Assembly (NCBI GenBank): GCA_030141605.1
Contig: JAQGDQ010000091.1
Location: 248,001-312,000, forward strand
Direction of reading: 5' to 3'
Origin: Tubiluchus corallicola
Lineage: Eukaryota > Priapulida > Priapulimorpha > Priapulimorphida > Tubiluchidae
Length of the DNA: 64,000 bases
Position numbers and translations under genes: made by a program. The notes beneath the pieces are model-generated. The model was not told where the DNA came from, did not search any database, and was given only the letters and a program-made list of their open reading frames with translations. Shown piece after piece: positions 1-56,900 of the stretch. Every line of letters starts with the position of its first letter. Position 1 is the stretch's first letter.

Positions 1-26
1 GCTTAGCCATCTTTGCCTGTTTTTAG

Positions 27-10781
<10,755 letters not shown>

Positions 10782-11899
10782 ATATTAGGAAATTTCATCC
10801 AAGTCATGATTATTGGTAAAAAAGCTGTCAAGCTAGACTTTTCTACACCATGTTATATTTACGCTTGAACACAGTTAATATTAAGAATTGTTGTACTATT
10901 AAAAGTACAGTAAGGTTTTACTAAAGCAGAAAAACTTATAGTGTGTAAAGTAATTTTTGAATTTCGCATATCATAATCTGCGGGTGTGTAGCCAGATTCC
11001 GCAAAATTTCAGAGACGATGCAGCAATAAAATTACTGTAATTGCTGTAATAAAAACACAAAAATGATTAAATTATGTGTTAATGTAATTAACGTAAATCC
11101 ATACATTTTAAAATAATAACTGTTCAATAATTTCAATAATGACAATGTATTATTGAATATTACACTTTTAATAAGGAACGACCAACTTACCTACAGGAAC
11201 AGAGTTTGCGAGAAAAGCCTGAGAAATGTGAACAGCGCTGCACATACTACTACTATACACTGACAAGGGTCTACAGCAGACGTTCCCTTTTTTTAAGCTC
11301 AGGTGTGCACGTGATTAGTGGCGTTTACTAACACACGGTCAGAATACGAGTCTGTACCAGATATGAACACTGTCACATGAACACCCGAGAAGTCTACTGT
11401 ATTCCCTTGCCAGCATTATATTTAATTTCCTCAGTCTCAGTCCTGAAGTACAATATGCATGTGTATAAGAAACTTAATAAATTGTTATAAAGCTTATGAA
11501 GAAGCGAGTCAAACTGTTTCATTTAATAGGAAACAGAAGGCGATTTCGATGTTGGGGGGGGGGGGCAAAATGAGTGAGACATTTTTGGGTAAACAACACT
11601 TTGGTTTTTTCCGATGTTCACTCACTGTGATTTTTTTGGGGTTGCACGGTGAGGGGTAAAGACCTTTTTGGATGTTTGCGATAATCTCTCACTGTATAAG
11701 AGCTCTGATAACATATTGCCTTATTTTTAGATAAGGGTTTGGGTCAGCTTCCATATTTCCATAATTACTGTTCCGTAAGTCAGAGTTCAGTCGATTATTT
11801 TTAATAGGGTGTTTGCGCGTGAAAGTTCAGTATTAGGAAATCCAAATTTGTGTTCACTGTCGATCTATTTTTGACGAAATATTGAAAATCGCAGGTGGC
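10782..11899. other. 3' UTR and intergenic sequence
   Basis: AT-rich sequence after the chitin synthase stop. It holds the poly(A) signal at 11025 and a run of 12 G at 11554-11565. I see no convincing gene. Confidence 0.5.
11025..11030 (+). terminator. Candidate poly(A) signal of chitin synthase
   Basis: AATAAA about 244 bp after the stop codon, in AT-rich sequence. It is the first canonical hexamer I see downstream of the stop; an ATTAAA lies at about 10,898. The cleavage site is not determined. Confidence 0.5.
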
Positions 11900-12343
11900 C
11901 AGGGGATATCAAGACTTTATGACGCCTTAGGCTGATAGTTCTGTTCCGTGAATTTCTGTCTCATAGTTCTAGCTCCGTCGTGAATTTCTGGTTGTTTATG
12001 TAATCACCAAACTAAACAATTACTTGAGGTGTATTAGAAGCACTAGTAACCTAATTTCTACGTGGTTATTATTAATTACATGTATTTACATAGTGTTTAT
12101 GTAGAAGCAGGCTGCGCAACTACTTGTTGTGTAATACGTTGCACTTGCTCGTTATGTGGGCATTTGTATAAAACCTACACTCAGTAACAGCCTGTGGTAT
12201 GTTATAAAGTGCGCCCTTTACTTGAATATGAAAGTGTACACAATTTCCGAGGAGAATAAGAATTTTTTTCTAAAATGTGTTGCCCCTCAAACTTTGGCGC
12301 CCTAGGCTATAGCCTAATTAGCCTATTGGTTAATACGTCCCTG
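11900..12343. mobile_element. Non-autonomous hAT-like DNA transposon (444 bp)
   Basis: Left end CAGGGGATATC, right end TTAATACGTCCCTG (inverted CAGGGACGTATTAA), so the termini are imperfect inverted repeats. It is flanked by CAGGTGGC (11892-11899) and CAGGTGGT (12344-12351), an 8-bp duplication with one mismatch, as hAT insertion makes. The right end includes GCGCCCTAGGCTATAGCCTA, similar to termini of hAT elements common in invertebrates. No transposase is encoded. Confidence 0.7.
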
Positions 12344-13470
12344 CAGGTGGTATAGTACTGTTTTAATTTAATCTATTTAGCAAGTTGATAAGTAAGTAAG
12401 CTAGCAAGAGAACGTTTAATTTAAGACAGAGTTAGTAGTGCCAGGCTTACAACAACAAAACGCCAGCCATAAGACTCCCTTATCGTCTATTGAAATTTCA
12501 TTTTACACCTGAGTGGCAAATGTATAGTTTTATAAAAAGCAAACTGAAGATACCCCGTAAATGTAAAATATATTATTCTGAATCTCGCTCCATAGATAGT
12601 GAGACGATTTTCGGACTGTTTTTTTATCTTTGAGGAACTCTCAGTTCAAATAGATGATTAACTAGACCGTGTTTATGACAAAGTCATAAACCTAAGATTC
12701 TGCATTATGACCAAAATTGCAACTGTTGAGAGCGAAAAACCTTTGCTGATTTGAGATCTTTGTCTAAAGATCATAATATTGCTATTGTTGAATTCTCGTG
12801 CTTGATTACCTAGGAAATCCATTTTATTGCAAGCCAATTTAACATTTTCGTCTGACCCAGAGGCCACCATTCCTAGGTAGTTCTCTGGCTGCCTATGTTA
12901 GGTGCCGACTCTGCAAATTTTGCGATTTTAGCTTTTATAGTTAGAGAGTTATTGACCAGACCCTATTTCAACACTTTCGCCAATGTCACGTGATTTGGTC
13001 ACGCTCACTTTTCGGAAACTACTTAACAATACTTAACAGTAACTGTACGTCCAGCCAGTCGCCTACCCACACATGCATAAGCATTGACATTACCCCAGGA
13101 GTATTTGCTCACATTTTTTATATTAATGCATACAAAAAAATTTCATACTAAAAGTGATTAAATATTTTTCGATTTGTTATGCAATCATATCTTAGTTTTG
13201 TTGAAAAATATGATTCATGTTTTTTTACAAAGAACGGGTGCCAGATACTACCTGATGTTGGGTAACTTATTAACCCTTGGTCTTTTGTGTAGGCAAAATT
13301 TTGGAATTTACTTTGCAGTATTTTTCTTCCTGGTAGTACCATGTGTTTAGTTTTAAAACTGAGAAGTGTTGCAAACCTCCAATTCGGCCTATAGTTCTGC
13401 AAGGAATTTTTCTAACGATCTGTTGAGGAAATTTCAATTTAAAGTTTGTGTACATTTTTCATTTAGTAAT

Positions 13471-13590
13471 ATGGCGGGAACTTTAGCTGTATAGGTGGCT
13501 AAGCTTGAAGCTGATGAAGTTCAAATTTTAGAAGATCCAGCAAGTGAAGATGAATTGGGTGTCTTAGAAGCAAGAAGTGAACATCGTTAG
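13471..13590 (+). pseudogene. Small broken reading frame, unrecognised
   Basis: ATG GCG GGA at 13471 opens a frame interrupted by TAG at codon 8 and ending TAG at 13590. The remainder (KLEADEVQILEDPASEDELG) is acidic and looks like real protein sequence rather than random AT-rich translation. It might be the decayed start of a transposase gene or other lost exon. I do not recognise the family. Confidence 0.25.
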
Positions 13591-14345
13591 GCTATTATAA
13601 AAAATTTTCACTAGATTTGAAAAACAAATGTAACGTCTGCAAACATGCGCGCTTGTATCCTAGAGCAGGCTGGTGAGTCATTTGCATAAGGTGAGAATAA
13701 TAAGCGTCCAATGCAATTGCAGCTTGTAATAGTTTTTTCATATTAATATTTTCTTTCATTATACGTGTCCAGGTGTCTGTCAAAGTGTACACGTTTATAG
13801 CATTTCAGAATTACAAAACATAGACCTATTATAGAGATCATCGACGTCTCTTGCAGACGAAAGCAATCTGCTTGTAAATGAAACAGTAAAATGTTGTTTG
13901 TAAGCCTAAAAAGCATTATTTCCCATCGTTTATAGAAGCAAGAAACGAGTAGTTTTTGTAAATTCACTATTAGTTCAGCTGGAGTTAGCATACAAAAATA
14001 GGTCGTTATTACGTTTACTGAATGCTAAAAAAAATTTGTTATCGAATAACTGGAAGTAAGTCAAATAACAAAGTGACAAAATTGCTTAATAAGGTATGTA
14101 CATTCTTCGTACAGACGTACAAAACACTGTACATGCTACAGAAGGGCTCCAATTTTTGTTCACAAATCCGTCTGCTGCAAGTTTACTTTACCTCGATAAG
14201 CGTTTTTTAGCGTTTACAATATTAATAATATCTAAACTTTTTTTACCGCACGGAAAAGCTTTTGCGGGAACTTTGTAATTTGTGTAGAGTACAGGTTATA
14301 AGTACGCTCTTCTGTTGTGCGCGTATAAGCTTGATACTGAGCGGT

Positions 14346-14361
14346 GCTGCCATCTGGCAGC
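14346..14361. promoter_or_regulatory. CTCF-like palindrome GCTGCCATCTGGCAGC
   Basis: Perfect 7-bp arms around TC. The core GCCATCTGG / CCAGATGGC resembles the CTCF insulator core in animals. Its place between two transcription units would suit an insulator, but one site by eye is weak support. Confidence 0.2.
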
Positions 14362-15832
14362 GAAAATATGAAAATATTTACACTGCCTTTAAATTATAGG
14401 TAATTAATTTAACATTATGTTAATGATTTTGCCAGTTCAAGATGTTAGTTTAAAATGATTTATTTTATCATGTGTATCAACACTATTCTAGATTATTCGA
14501 CATCAGCCTAATTAATTTTTCTAATAAAGATCTACTTTTGTAATCAGGTCTAGCCCTAGCCAAACCCATCGCTTTTTCGATCTGTCAAGAATGACGCTGG
14601 CTTTATATACAACAGCGAACAATAAGACAACAATAATTGTAAACTATTAACAATAGATAATCGTTCAGCATGAGGCGCTTACTTAAACGGCAGTTAATGG
14701 GATAGTCACCAAGATACAAATTAATTATTAAGTAATCATTAAGTAGGCCTATATTAGAAGATCATTTATCAGAAAGTATTTGCACAAAAAATTGTCAATA
14801 CATACGTTAAATAATTAAAGACGATCATTAAACCTATTAAATCAATAATTAACTAATCAAAAATTTTAACAGTCATTGAATCTGTTAAACTAAACTAAAA
14901 CTAGCACTAGGCTGCTTTTTGTCATTTTTACTTACCTTTATTAGATTTTCAATATTGTGTTTTTAATAAATAAAAATAACAGTTTTTATTTATTTTACTT
15001 ACCATTTACAAAACACATAGCTGTAGGCCATTGAGAACGCAGCAGTTGAAGGTAGCATTTTGTAACGAATGTCTGAAGATACATAGTTATGAAAAATTCC
15101 ATAAGTAAAATTATGCCTAAAGCTCATGAACACTAAACTCATCACTTTGTATTTTGATCGTATTTTGCTGAGCATTTTGTCACATTGTTACACCAGTTAA
15201 TATTAAGTTTATCTTTTGTTCGCTGTCATTTAATCTTTTAGTTCGTTTATTATGTTCTGTTTTATTATTAACTTCTTTCAATCCCCAAATTTAACTGAGC
15301 TTCAAAGTTTTGTATTAGTTTGACGGTATGTTTGTTTTTTATTTTCTTTTTTGTTCTATGTTAGTTTAGAATTATTTTACAGACATAAATCCAGTGAAAC
15401 TTTTTTGACCCAACATTTACTCAAGATTTAAAATCTGTGATTTTAGCATCTCGTAGTAGTGATTCATAACTATAATCTGTGATTTTAGCACACAAGAATG
15501 TACCTAAAGAAAGAATCCTCTAAATAAACGGCAGCCGAATAGAACTGGTATGTTGGGTGCGTGTGATGCGCTAAACAGTGAATGTAGCAATCCCGCTGAT
15601 AATGAATGATACTTGCAGTGGTTTAAACATAAACTTTAACATAACTTTCTTTAATCATGTGTTTGCAGTAGCGTAAATGTAAGTTGTAGCTCAGCAGGCT
15701 AACATAACTATGTTCAAGAAACAAATTGATTAAGTTTCCAGCTGAATTAATTTTCCAAGTGACTCGTAAATATGTGGATAGCTTGCCAACGTCCACTTAG
15801 TCTAATTAGTAAACACAAGTTGTCAGTTATAC

Positions 15833-48075
<32,243 letters not shown>

Positions 48076-48329
48076 GTAAGTACATTTTTTTGGTGACTCC
48101 CTGGCGAGAATAACTTATAAAGATGCCTGTTTCGTCTTGATATTGTTCTCGTTCCCGTAATATGTTATTCGAATTACGAGCAGACTAACCAATGCTCCAA
48201 ATTCTGGACTAGTCACGAATTTTTCTGATCAAAAATAATTTTTTCTACAACAGCAAGGGAAAATTGGATTCAAAGGACCACTATGACTCTATGTAATTCT
48301 AAAATCTGATGCATGGTACATGATTCATA

Positions 48330-48552
48330 TAGGCCTACGTTTGTATTGGTTGTAGTGGATAATAAGTTTTGCAACGAAGGAACGAACAGATAGTTGGTTT
48401 GCTAAGGAGGGGCAGATATAGAGTTGAAATGTCTCTACATTGCCTAACTTGTAGTTGAGTCATTAATCTTAAGGTTCCATGAAGCATAGCTGTAAATGTG
48501 TATCATTTTAATATGGTGAAATAAACTTTAAATTAAATTAAATTAAATTAAT
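48330..48552 (+). mobile_element. Possible LINE 3' end with AATTA tail
   Basis: Ends TGGTGAAATAAACTTTAAAT then five TTAAA-type units (48528-48552). A tail of short AT repeats after an AATAAA-like signal is typical of non-LTR elements. No RT sequence is seen. Confidence 0.3.
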
Positions 48553-50609
48553 TTCTTTGAGAACATCGTACCAATAAAATGGATTCTGTGTACCTTTCTG
48601 TATGAATAGGACCAGAGAGCGGAAAGAGCCAGTACACTCCGTATGGGCCTCACTTCCTGTGCTAATATTGGCTTCCGGAGAATATCTGCTTATAAATCAT
48701 TCTTTGTGAAGCATGAAAATCTGATGTAAAAGTTAGCATCAATTTGTATATTTTAAAATCGATTACGTTAGTTATAAATATCAATTTTTGGCTGAGGAAC
48801 AGCGCATTGTGCTGTTTTGGCGTCGTGTATTTCTCCCTCTGTCAGCTTCTTTTTGTTAACCAGTGCAGTAATTGCCGCTGCAATTGGACCGTGCTGCAGA
48901 AGCATTCAAATTTAATCAAATGTATTGGCTACGTGTCAGAAACATGCCTAACTGGAGTTGCTGAACAAATATACCATCACGAGCTGCATGACTTTTTTTC
49001 TGTAGAAACTGTGTTTCTGTGCCTCTATTGGTCATGTTGGGAGTGGGTTTCCAGCGCAGAAAGGGGTGGTTCAAGTTGTTAACTGAATGGTTTCTTTTCC
49101 GCTTTTGTTCATAAAATACGTGCTTTTTTCACCATTCACCCATCAGTGATTACAAATAATTTTATTTTTGTAACTGGCAGCTCTCCTGGGATTAACGTGA
49201 AATAATAGTCCTGAATTAACGTGAAATCTTGAAACCTGCTGCTACTTATTAAAGTATTTTGATTGGGGAATGCGAGGAATTTCTTAATTGAGCTGATATT
49301 GTCTAAGCATAATCCAAAAACCCATACAAATATTTGGTTGAGATGAAGTCGGACAAACTACAGCACACGTTCATTTGACAGGTTGCGTCCAATCTTGTTA
49401 GTAGATCCAATCTAATTAATTCTTTTGGAATTTAATCCAATTTAAATATAAACACTGCAGCATAAAGGATCTGCTTCATTTCATTGATTTGCCGTTTTCT
49501 TTATTTACGCAGAAAATTCGCTTTCACGGTTTGTTTCTATGTATTTACCCTGCAGTATATTTATCATTAAAAGCAAGGAACCTATTGATTCGTGTGAGAA
49601 ACTTGCAGGCATCATTAAACGGGAAAATTATTTTTCCATCTATTCTCATGCATGCTGCGTTTGACGACACATACCGCTGCTACGCATATTAGCACTTTTT
49701 TCGCATTTGAACTGCTTTTAGATCTTTCAAATTTTACTGTCTGTTGTTTAATATGTTGCATTTCCGCAAAAGTCTCATATCGCGTAAATTAAAATGCAAA
49801 CATGTACTGTTTCAACTGTCTAGTTGTTCTTCGTTGTTTTACGTTTTACACCATAATTATCATGAACAGATACTTTCTTCGTCGTGGTCATCGACTTCGA
49901 TCATTGACATTGTCAGCGGTGGTAGAATGAGTCGTCGTGGTCATCATCACTATGATAAATGCTATCACCAACTTTCTTCTTTGCTGTTTTTGCCATTAGT
50001 GGCTGCCATTATCAGCGATTCACCATGCGCTATATTTTTGTTTTTGTTGAAGATTCATTTGTAAATATTAGAAAATTTTGAACGTGGAAATCATTTTTTA
50101 GTTGTACACGTTGGTCTGCTGCCTTACACATCTTAGAAGCTCCACTTTCGTTCTGCGCGACCGCTTTCTCCGCCTTTCATAATTGCGCTAATAAGTGCAC
50201 TGAAGCAAATTTCTCAAATTGGACTAATTTGGTCAGTGGCGTGCTTTTTTGCTTTGAATCCTGTATTGATTACGCGTGTAGGCTTAGCCACGTGAACACG
50301 AGTGTAAAATTGATGAATGTGGGCGTTAAATGAACACTTGCGTGGTCCCCTGGAGGCTACGTCTTGCAAAATTTTAACAATACACGCTCTATAAGAAACG
50401 TTTTTTGCAAATAAATAAGCTAGAGTCCTCGAAATTTTGATGCAGAAGAAGACATATGAAGGTCTTGTATTTTCGCAGTTGTCCATTTTCACAGTTGTCC
50501 CTTTTAAATTATCCTAATTAGGACTGTGTTTTTATGTGCCTTCCCTTTTATATGCATATATGTGCGCTTCATGAAAAATCTGCTAAATGTCAAGCACCAA
50601 GAGACTTCT

Positions 50610-50690
50610 CTGATCTAGAGCCTAGTGGATATGGCCTTGGTGTTACAATTCAAAAGTAATTAGTTCAAACCCAGGCTTAATCCAATTTTT
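50610..50690 (+). repeat. Weak tRNA-like SINE candidate
   Basis: GGATATGGCC followed about 40 bp later by AGTTCAAACCC (B-box-like). It does not form a tRNA. Very weak evidence. Confidence 0.2.
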
Positions 50691-50867
50691 TTTATATATT
50701 TAACAACTCAGGTATGGTTCAAAATTAATTGTTTGCACAGTTTCCTTTATGCCGTCTTGCTTTTAGCTTAGTACAGGGTCGTCAAAAAACATTACGTACA
50801 AATTCTTTAATAAAACGAAGTCAAAAAGCGCAAGAATTTAACAAAATAAAAATGAAGATATGTATGC

Positions 50868-50910
50868 GTATTGTATATGTATATGTATATGTATATATAT
50901 ATTATATACA
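50868..50910. repeat. TATATG/TA simple repeat
   Basis: Four GTATAT units followed by TA dinucleotides. Confidence 0.8.
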
Positions 50911-53900
50911 AGAAAAAAATTAGTTGTAAGTTATGTTTTATTTTTGCAGACCTTTTTAAAATGTGATTTTCAAATCTGTGTTTCCAAACCAAAGAAAGGG
51001 ATTTTTCCAATATTTGCTGTTTAAAATGATAAACAAATTTGGCTTTTGATGTTTCTTTATTTACATAACTTAGAAAACAGCTCTGAGTTGAATCTTCTGG
51101 ATTATGGGAGAACTTCTCTCGGCGAGTGTAACAGTGCAAGAAAAACCAAAGATGTTCCAGAATTGAAGAGTTTCGCTTCAAAAATGGGCTAAAATAAGAT
51201 TTGTTCAGTTATTTATTAATTCTGACCTAGGCTTCGCAAGAACGAAATTACATATTACGCTAAGTTCTGTAGATAAGGAAATACCAAAATCTGAGTTTCT
51301 TTCATATTTAAAACAGAAAATTTTGGAAAATTTCCATCTCTTTGTTATATGGATGCAATTTTAAGATCACGTTTTTAAAATGTTCGATGTGTGTGTGTGA
51401 GTGTGTATCAGATATATATACAAATAAAACTATTTTATGTATAACTGATAATGAACTGCAGGAAAGGCTTAGTGTTTCTTGGCGGAGAATAAAACCCATC
51501 TGAATTAAAGTCACTGTGCCGCCCAGAGTTTTTTGAGCGGTGCAAAACGTATTAGTTATTGATATTTCAGTAATTGGTACAAAATGAAAAAACTAATAGC
51601 GTGACTAACAACCCCAGCTAATTATGTCGTAGAACGGTGTGACCATGCATCACCTGTGTTCATCTTCCACTTTCGGTTCACCTCATTGTGTTAGTGCTTA
51701 GTGCTCTAGAGTGCTGTTGGCGCCAAGTTGTATTCAAAAGTAGCCTTCAACTAATATCAGCTTGTTTGACCACCTGGCTTCTGACAATAACTAATGGTAC
51801 GCGCCGCTTGACATATCGCTGCTGCTTAAAAGGAGAAGCCATAGTGTCAAAACACCACTCCATCATTACCTCCATCGATTTTGCTATTTTTTGTACAGGC
51901 TTCTTTCTATTAACTTTTCTGCAACAAAAATAATTTCACCGTGATACAGTTTGATGATGTTAGGTTAACTTTATTGCAGTGTGGCACGTAATAATTCACG
52001 TGATAGACAGTTCTGTAAACTTGAATAGCTGAAGCTGTTTCTAGTGTAAACGTTCTAAAACGGGAGTTTTATTACCTTCGGTACACTATGCGCGCCTTGC
52101 TTGTTGCTATTTTAATTCTTGGCATCTCAGTACAACAGGGTTTTCGCTTATTATATAAATCTGTGTGTACTTACCCTATATTTAGGATAAATAAATATTA
52201 GTAGTGTTACTTTAATTGAGTATTATAAAAATGAACAATACACAACTACAACAACAACAAAAACAGCTATAAAATAAAACAAAAATAATGTACACTAAAA
52301 TTATCGATTCACCTCAAGTGCTCTTATGGCTTAAAATTTATTCTGCGATTATATCGTTTGCCATGGTGTGAGATAACACCCGCATTATAACTCGACGACA
52401 CGGTATATAAGCTACCTCGCAAGGGCTGTATATTTTCGTGATAAGGCTTCTTTTTTCTTACAGTCATTAGCTGGCTTCTTGCGTCAGAGCCCGCAGCAGC
52501 ATATACCTGCTGGTTGCCAAAGAGTCGTATAGAGTTCCCGTTCAGCCCCGAGTTTCTTTGTTATGCGGCCATTACATTGCGGCTTTTGTTTCCTTCTGCC
52601 TGCTTTATGTCGACTCTATCGACCGGCTAAAGCCTAGTCGATTCACACTGGCTCATTTGTGAGGTAATTTGCCACATTGTGGAACTTGTGCAGCCAGGTA
52701 GAAGAAAACGCCTGGTGAATGACCACCGATTTAATGTGCTTGATCGATATTAGGCAGTACAGGAATCCCTGCGAGAAATTTGGCTTCATTGTAAAGCTAA
52801 ATGGTTTCCTTTTAGTATTTTCGCCAAGCTGGAGCGGAAATTTGCTGGGTAAAGAAAAAAGATTTACAAAAAATTGACCTTAGCAGTGCTGTAACTTAGG
52901 AAACGTTGATTATATTTCGTGTTCGTAAATAGGTTGCAGATTTGCATAACAGTTTATGGTGATTCTCTGTTTCATATAGACAATTATTCCTTAGCGCAAC
53001 AAAGTGCTGCAAGAAAACATGTGATTTTCCTACACTCACAAAGCAAACGTAATCCTTACTTTTTAGCGTAATTATTCGGTAGTAACAATTCTGATTGATA
53101 CACTCTCGCCAAATGTGATCTTTTACTCATTGCACGTTTTCAGTGCGCGGGTCTGAACGTTCGTCAAAAAAGACTTGTCCTGCCTCAAGTGTGCGTAGGA
53201 TTTGCTCTTTCATGTACCACAGCATTGACCTGAAATTCACTCCCATCTCATGTTTATAAAAAAGTTTACAAACGCTTACTCTGCAGGAACTAGCAGGATT
53301 ACCTTGCTTACTACATTGTATACATTACCAGTGTAGAACGAGCCCACGTTGCCCATGATGACACCACCAATATTTCATCATCTCTGACTCACTTTCTAGC
53401 AGATGTTTTGTGTCCCAGGCAGACGGATTCTCTTGCAAATTACCAACCGGTTTTTTTACCGACGAACATTCTGCAAATACCTTGTACCTGTAATGCTTCT
53501 TAATCTAAACAAACAGCATTTCAATCAACTTCTCAGAAGCTGTAGTCAGGAGTCGGAAGTTTGCTATTTTCGCTATTATTATTTAAACGGCTTCGGCGCT
53601 TGTGTATTACTGACTCCAAGATTGCACTGCTCTAGTTTACTAGTGTAGTGTTACTGATGTAATTCTGCTCTGTTGATATAAGTGTCGGTATAATACAGGT
53701 CATGGAAGATAAGTTAGTTCGCCCTTGCAAATTGTTTTAAAACATGTAAACTGTCGGAAAAACCTTTAAGGCTTAAAAGTCATTATCGGACCCATTTCAA
53801 GAGTGGGGCCAAGTTGTCACTTCTATCACGCGTTGTCGTTGTCGTTGTGGATGCAGTAACGTTCAACAGTAATAGATGAAAAAGCTATCTATGGCAGAGT

Positions 53901-56900
53901 CTTGTTTTAATTGTGCCAAAGCCGTTCATCTCCTGCTTGGTTTCACTTTAATTATGGTTTTTAAAGAATTCCCTTAGCAGCCGGACGTAGCTGCTCTTAT
54001 ATTGGTTACACTCATCCACTAAAGTTTGCCGCACCAAGTGACATAAGATACTAGTCAGTTATGCTCTCTTGTTGCTACAGAATCCTGCATCAAAAGAGTC
54101 CGAGGCAATCGTGATAATATCGGAAGGACGTATATTGGCTATCAACTTTTAAGTTTCCGCATCGCAGTTAGGGTGAGTTGTTGCAGTAGTGATTTGAAAT
54201 GTGATGCCAATTTACACATAAGTTGATTATCCATATTGAACGTTTCTCAGCAGTAACATTAATTCTGTATTGTTGTCAGCATCCGTTTTCTTGAAATGAT
54301 TTAGCTTTACCTAGTCAGCATTTTGTAATTGTATGTAGCTTGGTATTTCTTATTATTTACCACTTAGATCACTTGTCTAAGATTATATTAGAATTGTAAA
54401 ACGTGTGCAATAATGCAAAAACAACAAATCATTTTTATATAACTTCATTAGCCTGCGATAGATCAGTCGGTTAACAGATTTCGAGCATTTTGGCATTGCA
54501 TATGTGAATTTGTTGCGGGTCAAGGTAATGTGTGTGTGTTTCGACCCGTTGTCTCTTAGTCTCATAAAAAAGCCTCAGAAAAATTAGAATAAAATGCGGG
54601 CAATGAGTTGCTAAAGACATAATTATTTTTTTTCGAATTTCATTAGCTGTAGGTATATATTTCGCTGGCTGGGTTAGTTGTGGGTCAGGGATAAATGTGT
54701 CTTTGTTTTCTTTTTTGTGTTTTTTGGATATTTCTTTGTATTTTGTATATATGGATCCTTTTTGAGTAAACTTGGTAAAATATATTCAGATATGCTTTTA
54801 AGTTAATGAACGAGCCAAATCACAAGGTCTATGCACTTGATAGAATTTCATTTGTAATCATTTTGTATTTATTTTGTCATAGATATTTTTTTGACCCAGC
54901 CATGGATATTTTCTTGATCCGGCCATGCAATTTTCATAAGTTTACACAACCTCATTTTGCAATTTTTGCAAGTGCCTTTTTTGGATCTGTTGGAAAATGA
55001 GAAGACTTCTTCACAGGGGTTGAATAAATGTTTATACAATTATATTTACCTAATCATTCACCTGCTTCCTCTTCAAGAGCTGCACGCTTTGTAATCTTTT
55101 TACTAATCCACCTTTAATCCGTTGATCTTACTTGCAATCTTTTAAATAGTGTTTGGTGTATGGTGTCAAGTCCTGCACCAGCAGCTGTCTCATGACCCTC
55201 TTCAGTGATCGTGAGCTTGAATTATATTTGTTGCCTCACCTTGTGCAGGTTTTTTGATTGCAGGGAAAACCATAACTTTTTTTTAACGCAATAACCCCAC
55301 GATAATTTCTGTTTATGAAGGCAACCTTCTGTCATATAAACATCACTTTAGTTTATTTACTTTTCATTTCACTTCTGAAATGGTTCTCACGCGAGTCTTA
55401 TGAAGCCTGTTTATACGCATTAAAGTAGCTAAAATGGATGTCGTGTTATTGCTGCTTGCCGTTACCGTGTGGATTTTATAATTTATTGTGAAAATATTTT
55501 CGGCGAAGTTTCTTAATTTCGCTATCAGTGCTACCCGCGGAGGTAATATTTTCCCCCATATTTGCTTTGGGATGTCATCAACTCTGCGGTTACTGCCGAA
55601 TAAAATTTGTCAATAAAATTCTAAATTAGTGGCATAATTGGTTTTTCTTGCACAATAGGTGTTCTGGGCTGTAAATTTCAGTCCCTTGTTTCGGGCCATT
55701 ATCATTTGATTCGCCGCGATCTGCCTTTCATCTCGATTATTGAAATGATGGACTTTATTATCCATGATTAGAAAAGCTAATTATCTATAAATTTTATGAT
55801 GTTGTAAACATGATAATTTTGGTTTCATAAGGTCGTAAAGTTGCTATATTTTAGTTAATCAAATCTTTTAATAATGAAGAATTTAAAATAATGAAAAATT
55901 CACTGTAAATTACGTAATATAAGATTAAAATTTTTGCTGTTTCGTAACTTGTAGCTTTTATAAAAATAAAAATGCTTGCTCTTGAATTTTTAAAACATAT
56001 TTTCGTTGTCTTTGCTGAGAAAGTTCTGACTTTCTCTGGGAAGTACCATATGTTTCCGCCCACTGCTGGAGGCTCAAGAACTCATCGGGTAAAAATGCAT
56101 CATCTGCATGCATAGTAATATAGGCTTCGCTGGTGAAAAAGTGGCTACAGCCATAAGTTTGAGCTCTGCTGTTTGTGAGCAGACGATCATGCTTAACGCA
56201 TGTTTTAATGGGGGTGTGTTGTTACTACTTGGGTTTGGTAAGTTATGTAAATTATATATAAAAGGATGGCACTTAAGTGTGTTTTGAATTTACTTATTTC
56301 GTACGGCATACAAAACCATTTCTTGTTTTATCTATTTCATTATAGAACTTAATTTATTTTTATTTTATTATTTGTTCTCCGTTTGTTCTATCATTTTGCT
56401 TAATAACGCGTTAAAGCTGGTTTATATTAAATATCATTTGTACATTTTGTCATGTACATAATGAAAGTGCAGCATTGTGCATAATAATTATTATAACGGT
56501 GTTTCCGGTTGATTCATCACTTCATTCTCTCTTGACTGGACAAATATTTTGCTTGATTATTTTATGACTGGTCTTTCTTAATAAATCCTTTTAGCTGACG
56601 CAATATCATTAAGTAGAATCTCTTGCACCAAGGTCCATATATGTGTGCTGAAAGTAGGCTAAAACTATTATGTAGAAATCAGATCAGATCGCCTTCCTGT
56701 TAGATCTGTATGTGATAATGCGTATTTTATGCTGTGGCTGATTAGTGTTTTAATATTCAAATAAGGCCAGCAGTGTAATTATTATGTTAATATGGTGAGT
56801 ACCAGCTGAGATCTTTGAGGACGCGCACTTGCAGATTCTGCGTACGTGTATTATTCAGGATCATTAAAAAATTACTTTTGCTATGCGATCTTTGAGCTTT

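Larger units (their letters stand above)
12352..15832. other. Intergenic region between chitin synthase and the next gene
   Basis: AT-rich, no supported gene. It holds a broken small frame (13471-13590), a CTCF-like palindrome (14346-14361) and a short direct repeat, AATCTGTGATTTTAGCA, at about 15431 and 15474. The promoter of the downstream gene presumably lies near the right end but shows no clear signal. Confidence 0.5.

Noticed and set aside
48744-49082. 112-codon open frame downstream of the coiled-coil exon
   Set aside because: Cys/Phe/Leu-rich composition without motifs or matching splice phase; best explained as chance in AT-rich DNA.
49744-50064. 106-codon open frame
   Set aside because: No recognisable protein; it overlaps GTC/GTT-like simple sequence.
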